Shown in pieces: positions 25,785 to 34,681 of a stretch of DNA of 64,000 nt. Numbering within the stretch: position 1 is the stretch's first letter; every line of letters starts with the position of its first letter. The notes beneath the pieces are model-generated. The model had not been told where the DNA came from and ran no database searches. It saw only the letters and a program-made list of their open reading frames with translations. Made by a program: the position numbers and the translations under genes. The stretch comes from Streptomyces cinnamoneus (GTDB lineage Bacteria > Actinomycetota > Actinomycetes > Streptomycetales > Streptomycetaceae), in contig NZ_PKFQ01000001.1 in assembly GCF_002939475.1 (NCBI RefSeq), forward strand, positions 434,001-498,000. The letters are read 5' to 3'.

Positions 25785-27131
25785 TTGAAACGCTCGGGGA
25801 ACGCCGGCAAGGACAGCGCCACGGCCGGGGGCGACGGCGAACCGGCCGCGCCACCTTGCGAACCCCCGGAGCAGGCGCGGACCTTGCGCGTCCTGGCGAT
25901 CGCCCAGATCCTCAGCGGCCTGGGGCTCGCCGCGGGCATCACCGTGGGCGCGCTGCTGGCCGAGGAGATGCTCGGCTCGACCGGCCTCGCGGGCGTCCCC
26001 ACCGCGCTGTTCACCGCCGGGTCCTCACTCGGCGCCGTGGCCATCGGCCGGCTCTGCCAGCGCCGGGGCCGGCGGCCCGGCCTGGCCCTGGGGTACGCCA
26101 CCGGTGCCGTCGGCAGCCTCGGGGTCGTGGTGGCGGCGGCCGCCGGCAGTGTGCCGCTGGTCTTCGTCTCCCTGGTCGTCTACGGAGCCGGGACCGCCAC
26201 CAATCTGCTCGCCCGGTACGCCGGTGCGGACCTGGCGTCGCCCGCACGCCGTGGGCGCGCGGTGAGCAGCGTGCTGTTCGCCACCACGCTGGGCGCGGTC
26301 GTGGGCCCCAACCTGGTGGACGTCACCGGCGACCTCGCGCACGCCTGGGGGGTGCCCCGGCTCGCGGGGCCGTTCCTGCTGGCCACGGTCGCCTTCGGGG
26401 CCGCGGCGGTGGCCCTGGGCACTCTCCTGCGGCCCGATCCCTTGCTGCTGGCACGCACCATGGCGGCAGCCGGGGGGCCCGGCCGTCCGGCGCCGCCTCC
26501 CCCCGGCCCCGGCGGGGAGACCCGTGCGGGGCGTGCGCCCTCCCGGGCGCTCGTCGCGGGCACGGCGGTGATGGTGCTCACGCAGCTCGTCATGATCGCG
26601 ATCATGACGATGACGCCCGTCCACATGACCGCGCACGGGCACGGCACCCAGGCCGCGGGGCTCGTCATCGCCCTCCATGTGGGGGCGATGTTCCTCCCGT
26701 CCCCGCTCACGGGCCGGCTGGTCGACCGCTTCGGGCCGCCGCGGATCGCCGTCGCGTCCGGCCTCACCCTCCTCGCGGCCGGCGCCCTGGCCGCGCTGGC
26801 GCCCCCGCACTCCGTGGCCGCTCTGGCGGCGGCGCTCGTCCTGCTGGGCCTGGGCTGGAACTTCGGCCTGGTCAGCGGCACCACGATCGTCACCGAGGCG
26901 GCGCCGCCGGAGACCCGGGCCTCGACCCAGGGCATGGTGGACGTGGGCGTCGCCATCGCCGGCTCCACCGGCGGGATGGCGTCGGGCGTGGTCGTCGCCT
27001 CGGGGAGCTATGCCGTCCTGGCCGCCGGCGGGGGCGTCCTGGCCCTCCTGCTGGTGCCCCCGCTCGCGCTGGCCGCCGCCCGGCCGCGTGCCGTACCGGC
27101 GGAGGACGCCATGGGCGGACGACGCGCATGA
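25785..27131 (+). CDS. MFS efflux transporter of the peptide locus
   Basis: A protein of about 448 residues with twelve predicted helices in two groups of six, split by a Pro/Gly-rich cytosolic loop, and the MFS loop sequence GRLCQRRGRRPGLALG after helix 2. It resembles drug/small-molecule exporters and is the natural candidate to export the product of the preceding genes. I prefer the TTG at 25785 because GGAGA lies 6 bases upstream; GTG codons at 25764 and 25701 (directly after the previous stop) are alternatives that lengthen the polar N-terminus. It is the last gene of the operon. Confidence 0.85.
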   Translation: MKRSGNAGKDSATAGGDGEPAAPPCEPPEQARTLRVLAIAQILSGLGLAAGITVGALLAEEMLGSTGLAGVPTALFTAGSSLGAVAIGRLCQRRGRRPGLALGYATGAVGSLGVVVAAAAGSVPLVFVSLVVYGAGTATNLLARYAGADLASPARRGRAVSSVLFATTLGAVVGPNLVDVTGDLAHAWGVPRLAGPFLLATVAFGAAAVALGTLLRPDPLLLARTMAAAGGPGRPAPPPPGPGGETRAGRAPSRALVAGTAVMVLTQLVMIAIMTMTPVHMTAHGHGTQAAGLVIALHVGAMFLPSPLTGRLVDRFGPPRIAVASGLTLLAAGALAALAPPHSVAALAAALVLLGLGWNFGLVSGTTIVTEAAPPETRASTQGMVDVGVAIAGSTGGMASGVVVASGSYAVLAAGGGVLALLLVPPLALAAARPRAVPAEDAMGGRRA

Positions 27132-27763
27132 CGACGCGCCGAAAGCTTTGCATACGGAATGTGCTGCGAATCGTGGCGAGTTCACCTCCGTCGCGAACAG
27201 GTCAGCACAGAAGCGATCACGAGCACTCAAGGGGGCGCACTCCGACGCCGGACCGCTGAGGCGCGCGCCCCTGTTGTTCGCAGTCCATGGCGCGCCAATT
27301 AGCCATCTGAGAACATTATTTGAGCGTCGCTTGACCCAGAGCCTGTAAGGTAATGTGTGTGCAAAGGAGCGGCGGCTCCGTCCCGTTGACGCGGCCGCCG
27401 TCCGTTCCGAACGCAGTGGCACGCACGACGTGTGGCCGGCGGCGACGCATGGCCGCCGGCCGCGTTACTCGGGGGAGTATGTGCTGATGGAACGACGACG
27501 GTCGCCACTCGGCTCACGACGCCGGCCGGGACGGTTGGTTCCGGGCCGTACGCGTTCCCTCCTTTACCACGACGCCGTGGTGACACACCCCCCGTCGTAG
27601 CCGTGGCCGGCGTCCGGTCCGGACCGCTGCCCCGCGTCAACGACGACGTGGCACGCGGCGGGCCGGCATGCCGTCCGCCCCGCCGCCCCCACCCCGACAT
27701 CCAATGCTGACCTTGAACACACCGCGCCCTCCGCATCTTCGGGGGCGCAGGAGAAAGGCCACC
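27132..27763. other. long intergenic region before carbonic anhydrase
   Basis: About 630 bases. An AT-richer stretch near 27290-27360 contains TTGACC (27331), TAAGGT and TAATGT and may be a promoter, though the spacings are not canonical. Short frames occur, for example a 37-codon ATG at 27487 with GGGGGAG upstream (first residues MERRRSPLGSRRRP), but their basic low-complexity composition does not support a real gene. A long leader of the carbonic anhydrase transcript is possible. Confidence 0.4.
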
Positions 27764-28366
27764 ATGAAGTCCCTGGTAGACAACGCCCGATCCTTCGCGA
27801 CGCACGTGGCCGAACGGGCCGACACGTTCCGCGCCTTCGCGGAAGGCCAGGCCCCGGAAGTCCTCTTCATCACCTGCTCCGACTCCCGCGTGGTGCCGTC
27901 ACTGATCACGGGCGCCAAGCCGGGTGAGCTGTTCGAGCTGCGCACGGCGGGCAACATCGTCCCCGAGTACAGCAGCGACCACCCCACCGGGGAGACGGCC
28001 ACCATCGAGTACGCGGTGCGCGTGCTGGGCGTCCGCGACGTCATCGTGTGCGGGCACTCCCACTGCGGTGCCGTCAGCGCTCTGGTGCGGGGCGACGACC
28101 TCTCCGGGGCGCCGGCCGTGCGGGGCTGGCTGGAGCGCGCGGCGCCACGGGCGGAGCCGGCGGCCGCCGACTCCCCCGACCTGGCCGACGCGGTGCAGCG
28201 CCACGCCGTCGCCCAGCTGGAGCGGCTCCTCGCCCACCCCTTCATCGCCGAGCGGGTCGAAGAAGGTTCGCTGTCGGTGCACGCCTGGTACTACGAGGTG
28301 CACACCGGCGCGGTCAAGGTGCACCGGGCGGACGCGTCCGAACACGAGTGGTTCCGGCCGCTGTGA
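27764..28366 (+). CDS. beta-class carbonic anhydrase
   Basis: A 200-residue cytosolic enzyme interconverting CO2 and bicarbonate. The zinc ligands and catalytic dyad are visible: Cys38, Asp40 and Arg42 in CSDSRV, and His98 and Cys101 in CGHSHCGAV. GGAGAAAGG precedes the ATG. A SulP-family transporter gene follows 67 bases later, a classic pairing in which the transporter supplies or removes bicarbonate. Confidence 0.94.
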   Translation: MKSLVDNARSFATHVAERADTFRAFAEGQAPEVLFITCSDSRVVPSLITGAKPGELFELRTAGNIVPEYSSDHPTGETATIEYAVRVLGVRDVIVCGHSHCGAVSALVRGDDLSGAPAVRGWLERAAPRAEPAAADSPDLADAVQRHAVAQLERLLAHPFIAERVEEGSLSVHAWYYEVHTGAVKVHRADASEHEWFRPL

Positions 28367-28433
28367 ACCACATACGCCCGCCCCACGGGCCGCCCCGACC
28401 CTCTCCCCTTCCGCAGTGCGAGGAACCTCACCC

Positions 28434-29894
28434 ATGCTCTCCACCCTCAAAGATCCCGTAGGCCTGCGGCGTGACGTCCTGGCCTCCCTCGTCGTCTTCC
28501 TGGTGGCCCTGCCCTTGTGCGTGGGCGTGGCCGTCGCCTCCGGAGTGCCCGCCGAACTCGGCCTGATCACCGGCATAGTCGGCGGTCTCGTCGTCGGCGC
28601 CATGCCCGGCAGTTCCCTCCAGGTCAGCGGACCGGCCGCGGGCCTGACCGTCCTGGTCTACGAGGCCGTGCAGGAGTTCGGCCTCGGTGCGCTCGGCGCC
28701 ATCGTGCTGGCCACGGGGCTGGTCCAACTCGGCCTGGGCGCCCTGAAGTTCGGGCGTCTCTTCCGTGCCATCTCGGTGGCCGTCGTCCAGGGCATGCTCG
28801 CCGGTATCGGACTGGTCCTGCTCTTCGGCCAGCTCTACACCATGGCCGGCGTCAAGCAGCCCCGCTCCGGCATCGACAAGATCACGGGGCTGCCCCGTCT
28901 CGTCTCGGAGATCGCCACCGACGGGGACGCGCTGACCGCCTTCGCCGTCGGAGCCGGCACCATCGTCGTCCTGATGCTCTGGAAGAAGCTCCCCTCCCGG
29001 GCGCAGATGGTGCCCGCCGCCCTGGCCGCGGTCGCCCTGGCCACGGCGGTGACCGCGCTGGCCGGCCTGTCCGTCCCCCATGTCGAGGTCAAGGGACTGC
29101 TGTCGGCCGTCCAGCCGCCGGGCACGGGCGACTTCTCCTCGCTGGCGAGCTTCGCCGCCCTGAGCACCGTGGTCGCCTTCGCCCTCATCGCCTCGGCCGA
29201 GAGCCTGTTCAGCGCCGCCGCCGTCGACCGGATGCACGACGGCCCGCGCACCGACTACAACAAGGAGCTCATGGCCCAGGGCCTGGGCAACACCGTCTGC
29301 GGCGTGCTCGGCGCGCTGCCCATGACCGCCGTCATCGTGCGCAGCGCCGCCAACGTCCAGGCGGGCGCGAAGACTTCGCTCTCCCGCATCCTGCACGGGC
29401 TGTGGCTGCTGCTCTTCGCCGCCCTCCTCCCGGCCGCGATCGGCGTCATCCCGCTGGCCGCGCTGGCCGGTGTCCTGGTCCACTCCGGCTGCAAGCTCAT
29501 TCCCGTCAAGGAACTGGGGCCGCTGTGGCGCGAGCATCGTGGTGAGGCCGTGGTGCTGGCCGTGACCGCCATCGCCATCGTCACCACCAACATGTTCGAG
29601 GGCGTCCTCCTCGGCCTGCTCCTCGCCGTGATCAAGACGGCCTGGGAGACCTCGCACATCCACCTGGAGGTCCACGAGCCCGCCGAGAACCGCCTCGTCG
29701 TCTCCGTGACGGGCAACGCCACCTTCCTCCGCCTGCCCCGCATGCTGGAGACCCTCGAAGCGCTGCCGCAGGGCCGGGTCGTCGAGCTCGACCTCTCCCA
29801 GCTGCGGCATCTCGACCACGCCTGCCGCACCGCGCTCGAGACCTGGGCCGAACGCCACGGGGCCACCCTGGGGGCCCTCTCGAAAGCCGCCTGA
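28434..29894 (+). CDS. SulP-family anion (probably bicarbonate) transporter
   Basis: A 486-residue membrane protein. It starts DPVGLRRDVLASLVVFLVAL, has the SulP-type GLITGIVGGLVVGAMPGSSLQVSGPAAG region and about 11-12 helices, and ends in a short STAS-like domain (about residues 400-480, with VVELDLSQLRHLDHACRTAL). Pairing with a beta-carbonic anhydrase favours bicarbonate over sulfate as substrate; this is inference from context. AGGA lies about 10 bases before the ATG. Confidence 0.92.
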   Translation: MLSTLKDPVGLRRDVLASLVVFLVALPLCVGVAVASGVPAELGLITGIVGGLVVGAMPGSSLQVSGPAAGLTVLVYEAVQEFGLGALGAIVLATGLVQLGLGALKFGRLFRAISVAVVQGMLAGIGLVLLFGQLYTMAGVKQPRSGIDKITGLPRLVSEIATDGDALTAFAVGAGTIVVLMLWKKLPSRAQMVPAALAAVALATAVTALAGLSVPHVEVKGLLSAVQPPGTGDFSSLASFAALSTVVAFALIASAESLFSAAAVDRMHDGPRTDYNKELMAQGLGNTVCGVLGALPMTAVIVRSAANVQAGAKTSLSRILHGLWLLLFAALLPAAIGVIPLAALAGVLVHSGCKLIPVKELGPLWREHRGEAVVLAVTAIAIVTTNMFEGVLLGLLLAVIKTAWETSHIHLEVHEPAENRLVVSVTGNATFLRLPRMLETLEALPQGRVVELDLSQLRHLDHACRTALETWAERHGATLGALSKAA

Positions 29895-30199
29895 ACGGCC
29901 CGTCCCCCTTCCGCCACCGGCCCGGACCCCGGTGATCCCAGCCCTCCAGCCGTAGCGCGGGGCGAGAGGTCACCGCCCGGGCCGGGGGCGCCGGCGGGAC
30001 GTTCCCGGAGCACGGCGCACAGCCCCCGGCAGGGGGGGCTCCCCCCACGGTCCACCGGCACCCGGGCGCACGGTAACAGCCCCGGAGGCCGGTGGCCCTC
30101 GCTTTGTCATCTGCCGAAGAACCCTTGTTCGCCCGGCCGTCCCAGCGGTTAGCGTCGCTGCGCATTCGACGGACAGCCGAGCCACGAGGGAGGCGGCGC
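29895..30199. other. intergenic region before DUF4142 gene
   Basis: About 305 bases. A 6-bp hairpin (29915-29934) may end the SulP transcript. The remainder shows no gene; the part before 30200 must carry the promoter of the secreted-protein operon. Confidence 0.4.
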
Positions 30200-31033
30200 A
30201 TGCGTTCCGTACGCCCGACCCATGCCACGACAGCGGGCCTGATCAGGACTTTGGCCCGGTGGACCCGTCCGGAGGGCGGAAGGCCCGCCGCCGGCCGGGC
30301 GGTGGGCACCTGGCTGGTGGTCGGAGCGCTCGCCGCGACGCTCGTGGCGCTGCTCGTGCCGGTGTCCCTGTTCGGCAGCGCCCGGCCGGCGGCCGCCGCC
30401 GGCCCCGCCTGGAGCGACGACGGCGCCGGCGTGCAGAACACCGCGTTCGGGCCGCTGTCGGCCCTGGACCGGGACTTCGTGCGCAAGGTGCGCCTCGCCG
30501 GGCTGTGGGAGAAACCCGCGGGCCGGCTGGCCCAGGAGCGCGGCACCACCGAGGACGTCCGCGTCGCGGGGGAACATCTCATCGGCGGTCACACGGAGTT
30601 GGACCGCCGTTCCCTCGACGCCGGGCGGGTGCTGGGCATCAGCCTGCCGGACCGGCCGTCCGCGCAGCAGCAGGGCTGGCTGGACCAGATGGACGCCGCC
30701 CGCGGCACCGCCTTCGACCGGGCCTTCGCCCAGCTGGTGCGCGCGGCGCACGGCAAGGTGTTCGGCCTGGTCGCGCTCGTACGGGACCGCACCGGCAACT
30801 CCCTGGTCCGGGAGCTGGCGACGCGCGCCAACACGGTCGTCCTCGACCACATCACCGTCCTGGAGAACACCGGACAGGCCGGCGTCCCCCACACCGATCC
30901 CCGGCCGGCCTCCCCGGCCGGGACCCCCGCCATGCCCCAGGCACCCGCCTCGCCGCACGATCCCGCCCCGTCGCAGGATCCTGCTTCCCCGCAGGCACCG
31001 GCGCGGCAGCACAGCTACGAGGAAGTGAAGTGA
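30200..31033 (+). CDS. exported DUF4142 (ferritin-like fold) protein
   Basis: A 277-residue exported protein. A long basic N-terminus is followed by a hydrophobic signal/anchor (about residues 36-58). The DUF4142 domain begins with LSALDRDFVRKVRLAGLWEK and is helical throughout. The last 50 residues are a Pro/Ala/Ser repeat tail (PASPHDPAPSQDP-type). The family is secreted or periplasmic with a four-helix, ferritin-like fold and unknown function. GGGAGG lies about 8 bases before the ATG. The next gene starts 4 bases after the stop, so the two form an operon. Confidence 0.88.
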   Translation: MRSVRPTHATTAGLIRTLARWTRPEGGRPAAGRAVGTWLVVGALAATLVALLVPVSLFGSARPAAAAGPAWSDDGAGVQNTAFGPLSALDRDFVRKVRLAGLWEKPAGRLAQERGTTEDVRVAGEHLIGGHTELDRRSLDAGRVLGISLPDRPSAQQQGWLDQMDAARGTAFDRAFAQLVRAAHGKVFGLVALVRDRTGNSLVRELATRANTVVLDHITVLENTGQAGVPHTDPRPASPAGTPAMPQAPASPHDPAPSQDPASPQAPARQHSYEEVK

Positions 31034-31037
31034 TCCG

Positions 31038-32426
31038 ATGACCCCCACGACACGACACGGCCACAAACGCCGCGTACCGGTGAAGGTGCGCGCGCTGCTC
31101 GCGACCGCGGCCCTGCTGCTGGGCGGCGGCGGTACGGCGCTGGTCGCCGCCGACGCCTCGGCCGGCGGAACCCACCGGCCGGCCGCGGGCGGTGCGCAGG
31201 AGCAGGCGGCGGCCACAGCGACGACCATCGCGTGTCCCGACGTCGGCGACCGCCTGCAGGACGTGCCCGCTCCCGCGCGGCAGCAGGTCTCCGCCGGCCT
31301 GGCGGAGCTCGACGCCCAGATCGCGCGGGCCTACGAGAAGGCCGCCGCGCCCGGCGGCGACAGCGGCGCCGTGCTGGGCGAGCTCAAACAGCAGCGTTCG
31401 ACGACGATCGGGCGCATGGCCGACGCCATAGGCGAGAAGTCCGCACGGCCCGCCGAGCTGACGGAGCTGAGCGCCTGCCGGACCCAGCAGGTCCGCACCG
31501 ACGCCGCCCGCGGCGCCTCCGGCGCCCCGGTGCTGGGGCGGCCCATGCCCGGTGGCCCCTCGCCCGCCGACTTCGCCGACATCCGCACCGCGCCCGCGAG
31601 GCCCCGGCCGGCCACGCGCGCCGGCGGCTCGGCCGGCACGTTCACCTCGGCGTGCGGGCGCAACGAGAACGGCCACTTCAACTCCGACAACGTCATCGTC
31701 ACCCCGGGCGTGAGCAACGGCGCCCACCACACGCACGACTACGTGGGCAACCTCTCGACGAACGCCTTCTCCACCGACGCGAGCCTGGCCGCCGCGGGCA
31801 CCACGTGCACCAACGGTGACCTGTCCACCCACTACTGGCCGGTCCTGCGGCTCCTGGACGGCAAGGCCGCACCGGACGCCGACAAGCCGGGCGGCGGCCA
31901 CGACGGGAACATGGGCAAGGTGCTGCGGCCCTCCTCCGTGACGCTCCAGTTCCGGGGCAGCCCGGTGGCGAAGGTCTCCGCGATGCCGCGGTTCCTCCGG
32001 GTGATCACCGGGGACGCGAAGGCATTCACCAGCGGACCCGCCAACGCCAACGCCTCGTGGAGCTGCGTCGGCTTCGAGGAGCGCCAGTTCAAGGACAAGT
32101 ACCCCATCTGCCCGCGGGGCGCGGAGGTGGTCCGCACGCTCGCCTTCCAGAGCTGCTGGGACGGCAGGTCGACGGACAGCGCCAACCACCGCACCCACGT
32201 CGCCTTCGCCCGTCAGGACGGGTCGTGCCCGCGCGGCTTCCGGGCCGTGCCACAGCTCGTGCAGCGCATCACCTACCAGGTGCCGTCGGGCACCCCGTTC
32301 GCCGTGGACAGCTTCCCCGAGCAGCTGCACAAGCCGGTCACGGACCACGGCGACTTCATCAACGTCATGCCGGACGCCCTCATGGCCAAGGCGGTGGCCT
32401 GCGTCAACAGCGGGCGCCGCTGCTGA
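31038..32426 (+). CDS. secreted DUF1996 protein
   Basis: A 462-residue exported protein with a signal peptide (VKVRALLATAALLLGGGG...) and a helical N-terminal segment of about 130 residues. A C-terminal DUF1996 domain follows: HHTHDYVGNLSTNAFS, THYWPVLR, AFQSCWDGRSTDSANHRTH and ending CVNSGRRC, with several paired Cys. The family is common in fungi and Streptomyces and is extracellular with no established activity. It is co-transcribed with the DUF4142 gene. Confidence 0.9.
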   Translation: MTPTTRHGHKRRVPVKVRALLATAALLLGGGGTALVAADASAGGTHRPAAGGAQEQAAATATTIACPDVGDRLQDVPAPARQQVSAGLAELDAQIARAYEKAAAPGGDSGAVLGELKQQRSTTIGRMADAIGEKSARPAELTELSACRTQQVRTDAARGASGAPVLGRPMPGGPSPADFADIRTAPARPRPATRAGGSAGTFTSACGRNENGHFNSDNVIVTPGVSNGAHHTHDYVGNLSTNAFSTDASLAAAGTTCTNGDLSTHYWPVLRLLDGKAAPDADKPGGGHDGNMGKVLRPSSVTLQFRGSPVAKVSAMPRFLRVITGDAKAFTSGPANANASWSCVGFEERQFKDKYPICPRGAEVVRTLAFQSCWDGRSTDSANHRTHVAFARQDGSCPRGFRAVPQLVQRITYQVPSGTPFAVDSFPEQLHKPVTDHGDFINVMPDALMAKAVACVNSGRRC

Positions 32427-32481
32427 GGTCCCCCGGCGCCGGGTGCTCCCCGTCGACGCCCTGCCGCCCGGCGCCGGGAAC

Positions 32482-32523
32482 GCGGCGGCCCCCGGTACCT
32501 GCGAAGGGTCCGGGGGCCGCCGC
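32482..32523. terminator. bidirectional terminator between DUF1996 and PucR genes
   Basis: A perfect 14-bp stem (32482-32495 with 32510-32523) with a 14-base loop, lying between two convergent genes. Confidence 0.75.
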
Positions 32524-32540
32524 ACGACGTGCGGAGGGGT

Positions 32541-33662
32541 TCACAGGCCGTTGACCCGGGCCTGGCGGGCGAGGCCCAGCGGGTGGACGGTGGCGCCGAT
32601 GACGCGGGCGCGGGACTGGGCCCGCGAGCGCAGCCGCCGGGACCGGGCCAGCAGCCGCCGGCTGCGCAGCGCCAGTTCCAGCTCGAAGCGGGTGCGGGGC
32701 TCGCGCAGGGCGGGGCCGAAGAGCTTCTCGATCTGGCGGAGGCGGTACCGCACGGTCTGCGGGTGGACCTGGAGCGTCCGGGCCGCCTCCGGCGCGCCGC
32801 CGCTCTCCAGCCAGGCCAGCAGCGTCACTTCGAGCCGCTCGCTCTGCCGGGGCGTGAGCCCTTCGAGGGGGCCGAGCCAGCGGGCCGCCAGGGCGCGGGC
32901 GAGGGTTTCGTCCTGGAGGAGCAGCAGGTCCGAGAGGTGGTCGTCGACGAACACGAGCCGTTCCCCCGAGTCGGCACCGGCCGGGTTCAGGGCCAGCAGC
33001 CGGCGTGCCCAGCGCAGGGAGGAGCAGGCGTCGGCCAGGGGCACGGCGTGTCCGACGGCGGCGGCGCGGCCGCCGAGCACGGCCGTCAGGACGGAGCGGG
33101 ACTCGGGGCCGGGGCCGCGCTCGGGCACCAGCAGGCAGACGTCCGTGTCGACGGTGCCGAGGAGTCCCTGGCCGAGCGCGTCCGACAGCTGGAGGGCCAG
33201 GTGGGAGGCCTCGGTGGAGGAGGTGCCGGCGAGGACGACGGCCCGGGCGCGGCCGGGCAGGGGCCAGCCGGCCCGGTGCGCGAGCTGCGCGAGGACCTCC
33301 TCGGGCAGGCAGCGGTCCTCGGCGAGCGCGGCGAACAGCGCCTGGCGCGCCCGGCCGCCCGGCATGGGGGTGACCACGGCCTCGCGGCCCCGTCCGGTGA
33401 GGGCGCCGGGGCCCGGCGGCCGCGGTGGCCGGCGGTCGGCGGCCGCCCTGCCGGGCAGGCCGAGGGCCAGCAGCAGGGCCTGCTCGACCGCCGCCCGCGC
33501 CGCGTCCTTCCCGACCCGTTCCGTGGCCTCGGCGAACGCCGGTGTGCTGCGGAGCAGTTCCTCGACGAGCCGTGCGGCGACGGCGGGAAGTTCCTTTCTG
33601 AGGACGCGAGTCCATTCACCACGTGGCCGTGACCAGATGCGGTTCAACATTTCACACATCAT
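32541..33662 (-). CDS. PucR/CdaR-type helix-turn-helix regulator
   Basis: A 373-residue transcriptional regulator. The C-terminal HTH of the PucR family is clear: EVTLLAWLESGGAPEAARTL, then LQVHPQTVRYRLRQIEKLFG and FELELALRSRRLL. The N-terminal region is helical and precedes a GGDEF-like/CdaR middle part (VVLAGTSSTEASHLALQL...). GGAGGT lies just before two adjacent ATG codons; either 33662 or 33659 may be used. It is divergent from the membrane cytochrome gene across 278 bases and may control it. Confidence 0.88.
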   Translation of the reverse strand: MMCEMLNRIWSRPRGEWTRVLRKELPAVAARLVEELLRSTPAFAEATERVGKDAARAAVEQALLLALGLPGRAAADRRPPRPPGPGALTGRGREAVVTPMPGGRARQALFAALAEDRCLPEEVLAQLAHRAGWPLPGRARAVVLAGTSSTEASHLALQLSDALGQGLLGTVDTDVCLLVPERGPGPESRSVLTAVLGGRAAAVGHAVPLADACSSLRWARRLLALNPAGADSGERLVFVDDHLSDLLLLQDETLARALAARWLGPLEGLTPRQSERLEVTLLAWLESGGAPEAARTLQVHPQTVRYRLRQIEKLFGPALREPRTRFELELALRSRRLLARSRRLRSRAQSRARVIGATVHPLGLARQARVNGL

Positions 33663-33940
33663 CTACCTCCGGACCTCTGCACCGGACAAGGGGATCGAAC
33701 GTGCAGTCGGACCCTCTCGCGTGAGTGGGCATCATCAAACAGCCGTCCACCGGCTTGGGGAGGGCCATGCGCGAATTTGTCACAGAGCGATAAAGCTTAT
33801 GGAGGACTTGCAAAATCCGAGGATGCTGCTGTTCATTCGACCGCGCGGCGAAATTGCCCCGATGCGCGGGATTTCCGGACTTCTCAGGAACACGGCTTCT
33901 CGCCCGGCATCGCGGCGGGTCGGCCGCGAAAGGCCCCCAC

Positions 33941-34681
33941 ATGTCCCCGTCACCCCTGTCCCCCGCGCCACCGCCGGCGCCTCCCCTCGCCGCGCCGGCA
34001 CCGCCCAGGGCGCGTTCGCCCCTCGCCCCCCACCGTCGCCGGGCCCGCTCCCGGCCGGCGAACCGGCCGTCGGCAAGGCCCGCCCTGCCCGCGGCGATCC
34101 TGCTGCTGCTGGCCGCCGCCGCCCGCTCCGGCGTGGCGGAACGGACCGAGGCGTTCCTGGACTTCGGCGCGGGCGTGCTCGCGCTCGTCTCGCTCACCGC
34201 GACCGTGCTGTGGGGGCTCGCCGCCACCGACCGGATGCTGCTCGGCTCCGCCCACCGGCTGCTCGCCCAGGGCGTCCACCGGGGCCTGGCCGTGGCGGGC
34301 CTCGGCTTCCTCGCCCTGCACGTCTGGGTCAAGGTGGCCGAGGGGCACACGAGCGGGGCGGCCGTGGCCGTGCCGTTCACCGACCCGGCCAGTCCGCTGC
34401 TCATCGGGCTGGGCACCCTCGCCGGCTACCTCTTCGTCACCGTCGCCGTGACCGGCGCCGTCCGCAGCACCTTCGCCTCCGTCGGCCGCTCCCGCGCCTG
34501 GCGGGCCCTGCACATGAGCGCGTACCCCGCCTGGGGCGGCGCGCTGGTGCACGGACTGCACTCGGGCCGCCCGGCCAGCGGCTGGGTGACGGCGGCGTAC
34601 GCCCTGTGCCTGGCGGGGGTCGCCGCGGCCCTGGTGCTGAGGCTGCGCCGGGCCCGCGGCAGTGAGGGAGGCGGCTCGTGA
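33941..34681 (+). CDS. ferric-reductase-like membrane b-type cytochrome
   Basis: A 246-residue protein. A Pro/Arg-rich N-terminus of about 60 residues precedes six helices. Histidines in HRLLAQGVHRGLAVAGLGFLALHVW and in WRALHMSAYPAWGGALVHGLH are spaced as in heme-b-binding ferric reductase or cytochrome domains. AAAGG lies about 8 bases before the ATG. The stop overlaps the start of the NuoF-like flavoprotein gene (GTGA), indicating a membrane electron-transfer complex in which that partner supplies electrons. Confidence 0.82.
   Translation: MSPSPLSPAPPPAPPLAAPAPPRARSPLAPHRRRARSRPANRPSARPALPAAILLLLAAAARSGVAERTEAFLDFGAGVLALVSLTATVLWGLAATDRMLLGSAHRLLAQGVHRGLAVAGLGFLALHVWVKVAEGHTSGAAVAVPFTDPASPLLIGLGTLAGYLFVTVAVTGAVRSTFASVGRSRAWRALHMSAYPAWGGALVHGLHSGRPASGWVTAAYALCLAGVAAALVLRLRRARGSEGGGS

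Noticed and set aside
27353..27600. Short frames starting near TAATGTGTGTG and at 27487 before the carbonic anhydrase
   Set aside because: They are very basic, low complexity and have no recognisable family; they are kept only as a comment in the intergenic entry.
33777..33940. Possible short ATG frame (ATGGAGGACTTGC...) upstream of the cytochrome gene
   Set aside because: There is no ribosome binding site and the frame runs into the Pro/Ala-rich shadow frame of the cytochrome gene.
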